DNA of 64,000 nucleotides from Hyphomicrobiaceae bacterium (GTDB lineage Bacteria; Pseudomonadota; Alphaproteobacteria; Rhizobiales; Hyphomicrobiaceae). The position numbers and the translations under genes are program-made. The DNA lies in NCBI GenBank assembly GCA_025351355.1, contig JANXWC010000080.1:1-64000 (forward strand), written 5' to 3'. Each line of letters opens with the position of its first letter. Positions within the stretch are counted from its first letter, which is position 1. Below, piece after piece: positions 16,821-26,960 of the stretch. Below the pieces are notes generated by a model that was not told the origin of the DNA, made no database searches, and saw nothing but the letters and a program-made list of their open reading frames with translations.

Positions 16821-19301
16821 ATGAGCTTCATCATGTTGTCAGTCGTTCGGACTTGGCGTCCAGGGATCGCCGCAAATTCTTGGATCGTCGCGGGCCTAAC
16901 GCTGTTGGCGTTGACGTCGCTTGCGTTGCCGGCCTTGCGGCTCGCCGAGGTTACCACAACAGCATCCTCCTACGTCAGTACTGTTGTCTCTGGCGGCTTA
17001 ACCACCGCCACCGAAGTTCAAGTCAAACTTGAACGCCACCGGCGGCTTGTCGAAAGTGCACCGGCAGAAGTTGATCGGACGGAACTCGAACGGGACTTGG
17101 CCACGGCGATTGCAATCGAAGAAGATTTGGCAGGGTTGATCGCGCTTGCCCATCCGACCTTGTCGACCGCTATTAGAGGTCGCCTGCCCGAGCTAAAGGC
17201 CCGACGGGAGCAGGTCTTTCTTTTTGCAATGAACTTCGCTCAGGACAAGGCCACCGAGACGGCAGCGCAATACGCCACTATCGCCACGGCATTTTCGGCG
17301 GAGGTCAATGAGTATCTTACGGAGCAGCGGCGGCTGATCGCGCTTTGGTCACGGGAATTGGCGGACAGTGCTAATACATTCAAACTCTGGTTATGGGGAA
17401 GCGTTGTTGCAACATTAATCATTCTCGGCCCGATCGGCATGACAATCATCTATCGGATGATATCCCGCCTGGATCGGCTGAAGACAGTGATCTTCCGCCT
17501 CGCAAATCACGACGCCGCGGTGGAAGTGCCATCGCTTAAAGACGATGACGAAGTAGGCGATATCGCCCGGGCTGTGCTCGTTTTTCGCTCTAACGCGGTT
17601 GCATTGTTGGACAGCGAACAAAAACTCAAGGCAGTCAACCAACAGTTCGACATTGCGCTCAGCAACATGTCGCATGGCATGTGTATGTTCGATCGGCATC
17701 AGAAAGTCGTCGTTTTGAACAATCGCTATCTGGAACTGTATGGTTTGCAGCCATTGGACATCACGGTCGGAACTACGCTCAGGGATATCATTACGCTGCG
17801 GATCGGCCGTGGACTGTTTGTTGGTGAAAGCCCCGAAGCCTATTTGGAAGAGCGACTGCGACCGGTGACGGAAGCGACCGTCATCGTGCATTCGATGAGC
17901 GACGGACGCTTCATTTCCATATCGCGTCGCCCCATGCGCGACGGCGGCTGGGTGACGGTACATGAAGACGTGACCGAACAGCAGAATGCCGCACGCAATA
18001 TCGCTCATATGGCAAATCACGACGCATTGACCGACCTTGGCAATCGCGTTCTGCTAAAGGAGAGGTTGACCCTGGAACTGGCGCGCGTACGCCGCGGCGG
18101 CGCGTTCGCGCTTCTTTATCTTGATCTCGACCGCTTCAAGGCGGTGAACGATGGTCTAGGCCATCCGGTGGGAGACGTCTTGCTATGTGCTGTCGCCGAC
18201 CGTTTGCGCCAACTCGTGCGCGAGGTCGATACGGTAGCACGCCTCGGCGGCGATGAGTTCGCCATACTCCAAGTCGACGCCACGACACCGGAGGCAGCTA
18301 TTAGCCTTGCATCCAGGCTTACGAAGGCCATCTCCGCACCTTACGTCATCAACGGCCATACGATTGAAATTGGGACCAGCATCGGCATCGCATTGACGCC
18401 GCGCGATACAATGGATCCCGACGAGCTGATCAAGTTCGCCGATATGGCGCTTTATCGTGCCAAAGAAACAGAGCGGGGGTCCATATGCGTCTACGAAAAC
18501 GAAATTCAAGCGCACCTTTTAGCGCGACGCGCTTTGGAACGCGATCTTCGAATGGCAATAGCCCGTGATCAATTCGAACTTCACTATCAGCCAGTCGTGG
18601 ATCTTTCGACTGGCGGAATTCACGGCGCAGAAGCGTTGCTGCGTTGGCGGCATCCCCAACACGGCCAAGTGTCACCGACGGAGTTCATTCCGCTCGCCGA
18701 GGAAACGGGATTGATCGGCGAAATCGGAACCTGGGTCATGCACACGGCGTGCAAGGCTGCCGTGACGTGGCCGACGAGCACCAAGGTCGCGGTCAATCTT
18801 TCGCCCGCGCAATTCAGGCTGGGAAATATTGAACTTATGGTCGCCGACGCCCTCGGCAAGACCGGCATGGATCCGCAACGGTTGACAATCGAGATCACGG
18901 AATCGACCCTGCTTCAGGAAGATCAGGCCGTCTTGGCGACGCTGAACAATCTCCGTAAACTTGGTGTCAGCGTCGTCCTCGATGACTTTGGTACGGGTTA
19001 TTCTTCGATGAGCTATCTCAGGCGTTTTCCGTTCAACGGCTTGAAGATCGACAAGAGCTTCATCCGCGACGCATCCACGCAAGCCAATTGCGTCGCCATC
19101 GTGCAGTCGATTGTCAGTCTGGCGACAAGCCTCAATATGCATACCGTCGCGGAAGGCGTGGAAACGGAGGCCGATCTCGCAATGGTGCGCGAGGCCGGCT
19201 GCACACACGTACAGGGATATCTGTTGTGCCGTCCGGTGCCACTGGAGCACTTGGCCGCGAAATTTGCGACAATCGGCACCCGTTCACGCCTGGTTGCCTA
19301 A
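16821..19301 (+). CDS. Membrane GGDEF-EAL protein (c-di-GMP cyclase/phosphodiesterase) with HAMP and PAS
   Basis: Bifunctional c-di-GMP enzyme of 826 residues. Membrane helices at about 20-40 and 188-210 flank a periplasmic sensor region. HAMP spans about 212-260 and a PAS-like domain about 268-390. The GGDEF domain has an intact GGDEF at 476-480 and an RxxD inhibitory site (REVD) five residues before it. The EAL domain (about 565-815) has [18 protein letters not shown] and LKIDKSFI, so both activities look possible. TTG two codons upstream is an alternative start. It sits directly after the PstS-like receptor, which could be the ligand partner for its periplasmic domain (inference). Confidence 0.93.
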   Translation: MSFIMLSVVRTWRPGIAANSWIVAGLTLLALTSLALPALRLAEVTTTASSYVSTVVSGGLTTATEVQVKLERHRRLVESAPAEVDRTELERDLATAIAIEEDLAGLIALAHPTLSTAIRGRLPELKARREQVFLFAMNFAQDKATETAAQYATIATAFSAEVNEYLTEQRRLIALWSRELADSANTFKLWLWGSVVATLIILGPIGMTIIYRMISRLDRLKTVIFRLANHDAAVEVPSLKDDDEVGDIARAVLVFRSNAVALLDSEQKLKAVNQQFDIALSNMSHGMCMFDRHQKVVVLNNRYLELYGLQPLDITVGTTLRDIITLRIGRGLFVGESPEAYLEERLRPVTEATVIVHSMSDGRFISISRRPMRDGGWVTVHEDVTEQQNAARNIAHMANHDALTDLGNRVLLKERLTLELARVRRGGAFALLYLDLDRFKAVNDGLGHPVGDVLLCAVADRLRQLVREVDTVARLGGDEFAILQVDATTPEAAISLASRLTKAISAPYVINGHTIEIGTSIGIALTPRDTMDPDELIKFADMALYRAKETERGSICVYENEIQAHLLARRALERDLRMAIARDQFELHYQPVVDLSTGGIHGAEALLRWRHPQHGQVSPTEFIPLAEETGLIGEIGTWVMHTACKAAVTWPTSTKVAVNLSPAQFRLGNIELMVADALGKTGMDPQRLTIEITESTLLQEDQAVLATLNNLRKLGVSVVLDDFGTGYSSMSYLRRFPFNGLKIDKSFIRDASTQANCVAIVQSIVSLATSLNMHTVAEGVETEADLAMVREAGCTHVQGYLLCRPVPLEHLAAKFATIGTRSRLVA

Positions 19302-19440
19302 AACTGCATCGCCCAAAGTTGCATTCCCCTTGCGATCAGGCTGACGACACGTCATCCTTTTTTGTGTCCATTGTGCTGGGGCGCGGTTTGGCAGATGACT
19401 AGTGATCAGGCGATGGTGATGCGACAGCGGTTTTGCGGCA

Positions 19441-20436
19441 ATGAATGAGTGTGAAGCGCCGCTTTTGAGCATCGAGAATTTGCGCGTCCACTTCCGTGAC
19501 GATCGCGGGCGGCTGCTGGAAGCTGTGAGTGGGACAAGTTTCACTTTGCAACCGGGCGCGACGTTGGGAATTGTCGGCGAATCCGGATCGGGCAAAAGCG
19601 TCACGTCGCTCGCGATCATGGGGTTGCTGCCGAAGGACACGGCGGAAATAACCGGTAGCGTGCGATTTGAGGGTAAAGGCCTGCTCGACGCAACCGACAG
19701 TGTATTGCGAGATCTGCGCGGCAATCGCATAGCCATGATCTTCCAGGAACCGATGACGTCACTCAACCCCAGCTTCACCGTCGGCGATCAGATCGGCGAA
19801 GCGCTAACCAGGCATCGCGGACTATCGCGCGGCGACGCCCGCAGCGCGACGATCGAACTGCTGCGGCGCGTTCGCATTCCCTCACCCGAAGCCCGGGTCG
19901 ACGACTATCCGCACAAGCTGTCGGGCGGCATGCGACAGCGGGTAATGATCGCCATGGCGCTCGCCTGCAATCCCGCTCTGTTGATCGCCGACGAACCGAC
20001 AACCGCCCTCGATGTGACGATCCAGGCGCAAATTCTGGACTTGCTGCGCGCCCTCCGCGACGAAACCGGCACCGCGATAATGCTGATTACTCACGATCTC
20101 GGCGTTGTCGCCGAACTGTGCGACGATGCAGCTGTAATGTACGCTGGCGAGATCGTCGAGCAGGCCCCCGTCGCGGAACTGTTCACGGCTCCCCAACATC
20201 CCTATACCGTGGGGCTGATCGGCTCTATTCCGCGGCTCAGCGATAGCAGACACCGCCTCAATGCCATTGCAGGCTCGGTGCCGCAACTGGTGGGACAACT
20301 GAGCGGGTGCCGATTCGCGGCGCGCTGTCCATTTGCCGATGACCATTGCCGCTCCGACGCACCGCCGTTTGCCGAAATCAACCCCGGACACTTTTCTCGC
20401 TGCTGGAAGGCGCCGCTGGAGACACTCAACGCATGA
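19441..20436 (+). CDS. Oligopeptide/dipeptide ABC transporter ATP-binding protein, OppD/DppD-like
   Basis: ATPase of 331 residues for an Opp/Dpp-type importer. Motifs: Walker [11 protein letters not shown]-loop [11 protein letters not shown], signature LSGGMRQR, Walker [13 protein letters not shown] and switch LITHDL. The C-terminal oligopeptide/dipeptide transporter region has the four-cysteine pattern CRFAARCPF...C typical of OppD, which can hold an Fe-S cluster in relatives. It begins a five-gene operon, and its stop overlaps the next ATPase start as ATGA. Confidence 0.95.
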   Translation: MNECEAPLLSIENLRVHFRDDRGRLLEAVSGTSFTLQPGATLGIVGESGSGKSVTSLAIMGLLPKDTAEITGSVRFEGKGLLDATDSVLRDLRGNRIAMIFQEPMTSLNPSFTVGDQIGEALTRHRGLSRGDARSATIELLRRVRIPSPEARVDDYPHKLSGGMRQRVMIAMALACNPALLIADEPTTALDVTIQAQILDLLRALRDETGTAIMLITHDLGVVAELCDDAAVMYAGEIVEQAPVAELFTAPQHPYTVGLIGSIPRLSDSRHRLNAIAGSVPQLVGQLSGCRFAARCPFADDHCRSDAPPFAEINPGHFSRCWKAPLETLNA

Positions 20437-21494
20437 CCGAACCGCTTCTTGAAGTCGACGGCCTCGGTAAGAATTTCGTGGCGCAGCGTTCGGTCTTTGG
20501 TCGTCCTACCGCCGTCGTGAAAGCGGTTGACGGCGTCTCGCTGACGCTATCGGCTGGCGAGACATTGGCACTCGTCGGCGAGTCCGGTTGCGGCAAATCG
20601 ACCGTTGGGCGTTTGATCCTTGGATTGATTGAGCCGACGACCGGAACGGTGAGCTTTAAGGGGCGCTCTATTGCCGGATTGCCGCCTACCGAACTCCGCG
20701 CGTTTCGGGCACAGGCACAATTGATTTTTCAGGATCCCTACGCATCGCTAAATCCACGCCTCACCATCGGGCAGACGCTCCACGAGCCACTGATTTTGCA
20801 TACTCAGATGACCCGACAGGATCGCAGCGCGCGCGTCGGCGAGTTGCTGACGACAGTGGGGCTGAAACCGATCCACGCGCGACGCTATCCGCACGAGTTT
20901 TCCGGCGGTCAGCGGCAGCGCATCGCCATTGCACGGGCACTAGCTGCATCGCCGAAACTGATCGTGTGCGACGAGCCGGTCTCCGCACTCGATGTGTCGA
21001 TCCGCGCGCAGATTCTTAACCTGTTGCGCGACCTGCAGCAGCAGCTGGGGTTGGCGCTTGTGTTCATCAGTCACGATCTGTCAGTGGTCAAACACATCGC
21101 CAACCGCACCGCAGTGATGTATCTGGGTCGCATCGTCGAAATGGCAGCAACGCCCGCGCTTTTCGCCGCGCCGCGGCATCCCTACACACAGGCGTTGCTA
21201 TCGGCAATCCCCGTCGCATCACCAGCCGCACGCGGACAACGGCGAATATTGCTCCAAGGCGACCCACCAAGTCCCATCGATCCGCCAACCGGGTGCCATC
21301 TGCACACCCGGTGTCCGCGCGCGGCCGACATCTGCAGCACCAGCATACCAGCTTTGCTCGACACCAGCGACGACCATTGGACCGCCTGCCATCGCTGGCG
21401 CGACGCTGATCAAAGGGCGTTCCAACTGGTCAGCGAGCTGCCGATGTCGCCATCGTTGCAGCGGCTGGTTGACGCCTTTCGCCCAATGACGTGA
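20433..21494 (+). CDS. Oligopeptide/dipeptide ABC transporter ATP-binding protein, OppF/DppF-like
   Basis: Second ATPase of the importer, 353 residues. Walker A GESGCGKST, Q-loop IFQDPYASLNP, signature FSGGQRQR, Walker B LIVCDEPVSALD and switch FISHDL are all present. The C-terminal Opp/Dpp region carries HLHTRCPRAADIC. The start overlaps the OppD-like stop. The frame is open 29 codons upstream inside the preceding gene, which I discount. The two ATPases presumably form the asymmetric nucleotide-binding pair of the transporter. Confidence 0.95.
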   Translation: MTEPLLEVDGLGKNFVAQRSVFGRPTAVVKAVDGVSLTLSAGETLALVGESGCGKSTVGRLILGLIEPTTGTVSFKGRSIAGLPPTELRAFRAQAQLIFQDPYASLNPRLTIGQTLHEPLILHTQMTRQDRSARVGELLTTVGLKPIHARRYPHEFSGGQRQRIAIARALAASPKLIVCDEPVSALDVSIRAQILNLLRDLQQQLGLALVFISHDLSVVKHIANRTAVMYLGRIVEMAATPALFAAPRHPYTQALLSAIPVASPAARGQRRILLQGDPPSPIDPPTGCHLHTRCPRAADICSTSIPALLDTSDDHWTACHRWRDADQRAFQLVSELPMSPSLQRLVDAFRPMT

Positions 21495-21528
21495 TATTGC
21501 CGTAGGACGTTTACAATCGGAGTCGTCG

Positions 21529-23043
21529 ATGCGCATGAAATTCGGACTTGCCGCGCTGCTGCTGTCGGCCATGACAAGCGCGGCTGCCGCGGAAACGACG
21601 TTGCGGATCGGACTCCAGGAAGATCCCGATGTGCTCGACCCGACGCTGGCGCGCACTTACGTCGGTCGCATTGTATTTGCATCGTTGTGCGACAAGCTGT
21701 TCGATATCAACGAAAAGCAAGAAATTATCCCGCAGCTGGCGCTGAGCCACGAAACCAGCGCCGACGGCAAGACCGTGACGCTGAAACTCAGACCCGGCGT
21801 CAAGCTGCATGACGGCGAAACGATGGACGCCGAAGCCGTTAAGTATTCGCTCGAACGGCATCTGACGATGGCCAGTTCGTTCCGCAAGGCTGAAATCTCA
21901 TCGATCGATAAAGTTGAAGTGGTCGATGCGACGACGGTAAAGCTGTCGCTGAAAAACCCGTTCTCGCCGCTCATTGCGCAGCTGGCCGATCGCGCAGGCA
22001 TGATCGTTTCGCCGAAAGCAGCGAAAGAAACCGGCGACAAATTTGGCCTTAAGCCGGTGTGCGCCGGCCCGTTCAAATTCGTCGAACGCGTGCAACAGGG
22101 TCGCATTGTGCTCGACCGCTTCGCCGACTACTGGAACAAGGACAACGTGTTCGTCGATCGCGTCGTATTCCGGCCCATCACGGAATCGACGGTGCGGTTG
22201 GCCAACTTGAAATCCGGCGGACTTGAACTTATCGAGCGCGCGCTGGCAACCGACATCAAGGAGATCAAGGCCGATCCGAAATTGCGCCTCGCGACGCAGA
22301 TCGAGATGGGTTACCAGGGCATCACGCTCAACGTCGGCAACTCCGACAATGGCAAGAACGGCCCGTTTGGCAAAGATCCACGGGTACAACAGGCACTTGA
22401 AGCGGCCATCGACCGCGAGGCCTTGAACCAGGTTGTCTATAACGGGGAAGCGTTGCCAGGGAACCAGTGGATCAGCCCCAAGAACGCCTACTACCAGGAG
22501 AAATTCCCGGTCCCGAAGCGCGACGTGGCCAAGGCCAAGCAGTTGTTGAAGGACGCCGGCGTGACCTTGCCGGTCGTGGTCGACTTCATGGTGCCCAATG
22601 GGCCGGACACGCGGCAGTTGGCTGAAGTCGTGCAGGCCATGGCGGCCGAGGCGGGCTTCGACATGAAAATTCGTGTCACCGAATTTGCCACCTCGCTCAA
22701 TGAAGCAGAAGCCGGCCGCTATCATGCCTACATTTTGGCATGGTCCGGCCGCGTCGACCCGGATGGTAATATCTACAGCTTCCTGTCGTGCACCGGGCCG
22801 AACAACTATGCCAAATACTGCAAGCCGGAAACCGATGCGACGTTGGCGGCGGCACGCGCGGCGTCCGCACCTGCAGAGCGCAAGGCGATCTATGAGAAGG
22901 TGACGGCGGATGCACTGGCGGCCGGCGGCATAATATATCTCTATCACCGCCCGGTGATTATCGCGCATACCACCAAGCTCGAAGGCTACAAGCAACTGCC
23001 GGACGGATTGATACGGTTGACGGGCGTGAAAGTGCTGCCGTGA
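21529..23043 (+). CDS. ABC transporter substrate-binding protein, DppA/OppA family 5
   Basis: Periplasmic receptor of 504 residues with a signal peptide ending near SAAAAE (about residue 22) and the SBP_bac_5 pattern (LRIGLQEDPDVLDPTLA, then LTLKLRPGVKLHDG-like segment). CGGAG lies six bases before the ATG. Family members bind di- or oligopeptides, nickel chelates, glutathione or opines; the sequence does not show which. The stop overlaps the GTG start of the first permease (GTGA). Confidence 0.93.
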   Translation: MRMKFGLAALLLSAMTSAAAAETTLRIGLQEDPDVLDPTLARTYVGRIVFASLCDKLFDINEKQEIIPQLALSHETSADGKTVTLKLRPGVKLHDGETMDAEAVKYSLERHLTMASSFRKAEISSIDKVEVVDATTVKLSLKNPFSPLIAQLADRAGMIVSPKAAKETGDKFGLKPVCAGPFKFVERVQQGRIVLDRFADYWNKDNVFVDRVVFRPITESTVRLANLKSGGLELIERALATDIKEIKADPKLRLATQIEMGYQGITLNVGNSDNGKNGPFGKDPRVQQALEAAIDREALNQVVYNGEALPGNQWISPKNAYYQEKFPVPKRDVAKAKQLLKDAGVTLPVVVDFMVPNGPDTRQLAEVVQAMAAEAGFDMKIRVTEFATSLNEAEAGRYHAYILAWSGRVDPDGNIYSFLSCTGPNNYAKYCKPETDATLAAARAASAPAERKAIYEKVTADALAAGGIIYLYHRPVIIAHTTKLEGYKQLPDGLIRLTGVKVLP

Positions 23044-23981
23044 CGGCGTTTCTCGCCCGCCGCCTCGCACAAATCTTGCCGACACTCTTACTGGTGTCGG
23101 TGATCATTTTTCTACTGCAGCAGCTGTTGCCAGGCGATCCGGCGACGGTGCTGGCGGGCGAGGAGCGCGACCCGGAAGTGATTGCGCAAATTCGCAAGCA
23201 GTACCACCTCGACCAGTCGTTGCCGGTGCAATACCTCTACTGGATCAAGGGCGTTGTGACCGGCGATCTCGGCGAAAGCATGCGACTCAAGGAACCTGTG
23301 TCCAAACTTGTGGCGCAGAAGTTTCCAGTGACATTGCAATTGGCGCTGATGGCCGTAGTAATTTCGCTTGGCATCGGGATTACTGCCGGCGTCGTCTCGG
23401 CAGTCTACAAGAATACGATTGTTGATTACGCGGTGAATATTGTGGCCCTATGGGGCATCTCGACACCGAATTTCTGGCTGGGGATCATGCTGATCTCGCT
23501 GTTTTCCGTGCATCTGGGCTGGTTGCCCGCGTCGGGTTACGTGTCGCCGTTCGAGGATTTCTGGCTGTCGATGAAGACAACGATTATGCCGGCTTTCGTG
23601 CTCGGCAACGCCTTCGCAGCGGTGCTGATGCGACACACGCGGTCGGCGATGTTGCAGGCGATGGCAGCCGATTATGTCCGCACTGCACGCGCCAAGGGGC
23701 TGTCAGAGCGTGTGGTGATTGCCAAGCACGCCATGCGCAACGCGCTGACACCCGTCGTGACGCTCGGCGCACTTGAACTTGGCACGCTGCTGTCAGGCGC
23801 GGTTCTGACCGAGCAGGTGTTCTCCATTCCCGGCTTCGGCAAGCTGATTGTCGATAGCGTGTTCAATCGCGACTACGCCGTCGTGCAGGGCGTCACGCTG
23901 ATTACCGCGACGACTTACATCCTGTTGAACCTGCTCGCCGACGTGGCCTACGTGCTGATCAATCCGCGGCTCAGGGGATGA
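23040..23981 (+). CDS. ABC transporter permease, DppB/OppB-like
   Basis: Inner-membrane permease of 313 residues with about six helices. It has the typical OppB opening (LARRLAQILPTLLLVSVIIF), the early LPGDPA motif, the coupling loop ending in YVRTARAKGLSE and the EQVFSIPGFGKL segment. The start is GTG overlapping the binding-protein stop. It pairs with the DppC-like permease four bases downstream. Confidence 0.95.
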   Translation: MTAFLARRLAQILPTLLLVSVIIFLLQQLLPGDPATVLAGEERDPEVIAQIRKQYHLDQSLPVQYLYWIKGVVTGDLGESMRLKEPVSKLVAQKFPVTLQLALMAVVISLGIGITAGVVSAVYKNTIVDYAVNIVALWGISTPNFWLGIMLISLFSVHLGWLPASGYVSPFEDFWLSMKTTIMPAFVLGNAFAAVLMRHTRSAMLQAMAADYVRTARAKGLSERVVIAKHAMRNALTPVVTLGALELGTLLSGAVLTEQVFSIPGFGKLIVDSVFNRDYAVVQGVTLITATTYILLNLLADVAYVLINPRLRG

Positions 23982-23985
23982 GGCA

Positions 23986-24876
23986 ATGACGACACTCGAA
24001 CCCGCCGCAGACGACGTTGCCGAACGAGCTGTGTCGTCGGACACACCGACACGTCGCGCTTGGATGCGGCTCAGGCGGCGCAAGAGTGCGATGCTCGGGT
24101 TGATCGTACTCGTACTGCTCATCGCCATGGCGGTGATGGCACCATGGATCGCGTCGTTCGATCCAGCCAAACAGAACTATATTGCCGTGCGGAAGGCGCC
24201 GTCCGCGCTGTATTGGTTCGGCACTGACGAATCCGGTCGCGACATGTTTTCCCGCGTCGTGTTCGGCGCCCGCTCGTCGCTGTTGGCGGGGCTCGTCTCA
24301 ATCGCCATCGCGCTCGGTTTGGGGATGCCCATCGGTCTGTTGTCGGCCTATCGCGGCGGCTGGGTTGATACGGTGATTTCGCGCTTTACCGACGCCATGC
24401 TGGCGGTGCCGTTTCTCATTCTGGCGATTGCGCTGGCGGCGTTCTTGGGTCCCTCGCTGACCAATGCGATGATCGCTATCGGTGTGACGGCGATGCCGAT
24501 CTTCATCCGACTGACGCGCGGGCAGGTGATGAGCGTGAAGGTCGAAGATTATGTCGAGGCGGCGCGCGCGGTGGGAAATCCCGCTTATCGCATCGCCTTC
24601 CGGCACATTTTGCCGAACATTCTGCCGGCGTTGCTGGTGCAAGCGACACTGTCGATTGCCATGGCGATCATTGCTGAAGCGTCGCTGTCGTTCCTGGGGC
24701 TCGGGCAACAACCGCCGGCGCCCTCGTGGGGCTCCATGCTCAATACAGCTCAGCGGTTTCTGACGCAGGCGCCGTGGATGGCGCTTTATCCCGGTCTGGC
24801 GATTTTCCTGACCGTGCTGTCGTTCAATCTGCTCGGCGACGGCCTGCGCGACGCCCTCGACCCGAAGGAAAGGTAG
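23986..24876 (+). CDS. ABC transporter permease, DppC/OppC-like
   Basis: Second permease, 296 residues. It shows the N-terminal OppC segment, GTDESGRDMFSRVVFGAR, the coupling loop DYVEAARAVGNPAYRI and SFLGLGQQPPAPSWG. GAGG precedes the ATG. It completes a full Opp/Dpp importer in the order ATPase-ATPase-receptor-permease-permease. No peptidase or metal enzyme is adjacent to hint at substrate. Confidence 0.95.
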   Translation: MTTLEPAADDVAERAVSSDTPTRRAWMRLRRRKSAMLGLIVLVLLIAMAVMAPWIASFDPAKQNYIAVRKAPSALYWFGTDESGRDMFSRVVFGARSSLLAGLVSIAIALGLGMPIGLLSAYRGGWVDTVISRFTDAMLAVPFLILAIALAAFLGPSLTNAMIAIGVTAMPIFIRLTRGQVMSVKVEDYVEAARAVGNPAYRIAFRHILPNILPALLVQATLSIAMAIIAEASLSFLGLGQQPPAPSWGSMLNTAQRFLTQAPWMALYPGLAIFLTVLSFNLLGDGLRDALDPKER

Positions 24877-25028
24877 CGCAGTCCACCTTGTCCATGGTCG
24901 CTGGGCCGACCGAGGCGGCGATGTATCGGAGCCGGGTTTGGGCCAGAGAGCAGTCCTACCACTTCCCTCCGGCAACGCGGCGTCGTATGGGATGGCGGCA
25001 CCGGGCCAATCAGGGGATGAGCCACGCT

Positions 25029-26027
25029 ATGATCAAATCCGTCAGCGCAGTATTGGCGGCCATGCTGCTATGGACAAGCGCGCCCGCGGCACGTGCCGAA
25101 GTCAGCGAAGTTACCTTCGCACAACAGTTCGGCATCGCGTTTCTGCCGTTGATGGTGATGGAGAACCAGAAGTTCGTCGAAAAACAAGCAGCCTCCCGTG
25201 GCCTGCCCGACGTCAAAGGCGCGTTCCTGAAAATGAGCGGTCCCAGCGTCATGGTCGACGCGATGTTGTCGGGATCGCTGCATTTCGCGGCCCAAGGTCC
25301 GCCATCCCTCGCCCTGCTGTGGGACCGCACCAAGGGCAACGTGAAGGGCGTCGGCGGCATCACGACCTATAATCTCTGGCTCAACACGCGCAACCCGAAT
25401 GTCAAGTCGATCAAGGACTTCAGCGACAAGGATCGCATCGCCGTGCCGTCCGTGAAGTCATCGACGCAGGCCATCCTGTTGCAGATGCTGGCCGAGCGCG
25501 AATTCGGCGCCGATCAGAAATTCAAATTCGACCCGTTGACTGTCGGCCTCGGCCATCCCGATGCGATGGCGTCTGTGCTCAATCCCGCCGGCGAGATCAA
25601 CTCCCATTTCGCTTCGTCGCCCTTCCACGAGACAGAGACCAAGGCCGGCATGCGCTCGATCATTACGGCCTTCGACATCACCGGTGGGCAATCGTCGCAG
25701 CTCGTCTTCACAACCACCGAAAAATTTCGCAGCGCAAATCCGCAGGTTTACGCGTCTGTAATCGCCGCCCTCGACGACGCGATCAACTGGATCAACGCCG
25801 ACAAGAAGCGCGCGGCCGACCTTTATCTCACCATGTCGAATGACAAGAAAACCAACGCCGATGAACTTGTCACCATGATGAACTCGCCGGGCTTCGAATA
25901 CACCCGCACCCCCATGAAGGTCGGCAAATTGTTTGACTTCATGGCCCGCATCGGCTCGATCAAGACCACGCCAACCAGCTGGAAAGAGCTGTTTTTCCCC
26001 GAAGCTCAAGGATTGCCTGGCGATTGA
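25029..26027 (+). CDS. Orphan ABC transporter substrate-binding protein, NitT/TauT (NMT1) type
   Basis: Exported receptor of 332 residues with a signal peptide (ALAAMLLWTSAPAARAE) and the NMT1/SsuA-like fold. The frame continues far upstream without a plausible start. ATG 25029 follows AGGGG at a longish 12-base spacing, while ATG 25017 sits directly on it. No ATPase or permease of the NitT/TauT class is adjacent; the preceding genes are the unrelated Opp-type importer. It could use the importer at 7.4-10.1 kb or a distant one (inference). Confidence 0.85.
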   Translation: MIKSVSAVLAAMLLWTSAPAARAEVSEVTFAQQFGIAFLPLMVMENQKFVEKQAASRGLPDVKGAFLKMSGPSVMVDAMLSGSLHFAAQGPPSLALLWDRTKGNVKGVGGITTYNLWLNTRNPNVKSIKDFSDKDRIAVPSVKSSTQAILLQMLAEREFGADQKFKFDPLTVGLGHPDAMASVLNPAGEINSHFASSPFHETETKAGMRSIITAFDITGGQSSQLVFTTTEKFRSANPQVYASVIAALDDAINWINADKKRAADLYLTMSNDKKTNADELVTMMNSPGFEYTRTPMKVGKLFDFMARIGSIKTTPTSWKELFFPEAQGLPGD

Positions 26028-26117
26028 CCGGCATCGTGTGCGAAGCGCATGGCGCTTGAGCTGAAAATCTGTCATTGCGGCGGCAATTGATCCCTTGCAA
26101 TCGCCTGGAGCATTCCG

Positions 26118-26843
26118 TTGTCACAGTCACCGCGTCATAGCCTTGTCGACACGATCATGGAGAATTTGGCGCCAGTCCACGCGGATGGCTACAAGTTCCT
26201 CATTCCCGCGGCTTTGGCCGCTCTCTTCCTGTGGCTGATGCTGCCATTTTCATTGCTCGCCTATTTGGCGCTGCTTCTGGCGGTCTATATCGCCTATTTC
26301 TTTCGCGACCCTCGGCGCGTGACACCGCTGCGCGAGGGCCTAGTGATTTCCCCAGCCGACGGGCGGGTTTCGTCCATCGAACGCATGATGCCACCGGCCG
26401 AACTCGGCCTCGGCTCGGACGAACGCCTGCGCATTTCGATCTTTCTTTCGGTTTTCGACGTGCACATTAATCGCGCGCCGGTTGCCGGCCGCATTACAAA
26501 ATCTATCTATGTTCCCGGCGCCTTCATGAACGCCGCACTCGACAAAGCCAGTGACGAAAACGAGCGGCGCTCCATTGTTATTTCCACCGCCGGCGGCCAG
26601 GACGTCGCTTGCGTCCAGATCGCCGGGTTAATCGCGCGCCGCATCGTCACCTTTGCCAAAGAGGGTGCAACTGTCGGGACCGGCGAGCGCTTCGGCTTGA
26701 TCCGTTTCGGCAGCCGCGTCGACGTGTTCCTGCCGCCCGGACACGGTTGCTTGGTGGCAGTGGGCCAGCGCGCGGTGGGCGGTGAGACGGTTTTGGCCGA
26801 TTTGAAGTCGCTCGAACCTGAACGTGAAGCACGCGTTATGTGA
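26118..26843 (+). CDS. psd: Phosphatidylserine decarboxylase proenzyme
   Basis: Makes phosphatidylethanolamine from phosphatidylserine at the inner membrane. It has 241 residues, the short proenzyme form. Hydrophobic segments lie near residues 27-60, then ISPADGRV at 77-84 and VFDVHINRAP around His116. The self-cleavage site is Gly198-Ser199 in RFGSR, where Ser199 becomes the pyruvoyl group. I chose TTG at 26118 because GGAG sits seven bases before it; the first ATG (26157) lacks a ribosome site. The usual partner pssA is not adjacent here. Confidence 0.92.
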   Translation: MSQSPRHSLVDTIMENLAPVHADGYKFLIPAALAALFLWLMLPFSLLAYLALLLAVYIAYFFRDPRRVTPLREGLVISPADGRVSSIERMMPPAELGLGSDERLRISIFLSVFDVHINRAPVAGRITKSIYVPGAFMNAALDKASDENERRSIVISTAGGQDVACVQIAGLIARRIVTFAKEGATVGTGERFGLIRFGSRVDVFLPPGHGCLVAVGQRAVGGETVLADLKSLEPEREARVM

Positions 26844-26897
26844 TTTGACGCAACGGCAGCCGCTGCCCCTGGCATGAGCTAAGCCGTGGAAAACAAC

Positions 26898-26915
26898 TGC
26901 AACGGAACCGTTGCA
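26898..26915. promoter_or_regulatory. Perfect 18-bp palindrome upstream of a small exported protein
   Basis: TGCAACGG-AA-CCGTTGCA, eight-base perfect arms with a two-base centre, ends 45 bases before the ATG at 26961. A second, weaker inverted repeat (ACGTTG 26924-26929 with CAACGT 26941-26946) lies between it and the ribosome site. The position suits a repressor or activator operator. Confidence 0.5.
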
Positions 26916-26960
26916 CCTCTCCTACGTTGTTGGGAACACGCAACGTCAAAGGAGAACAAG

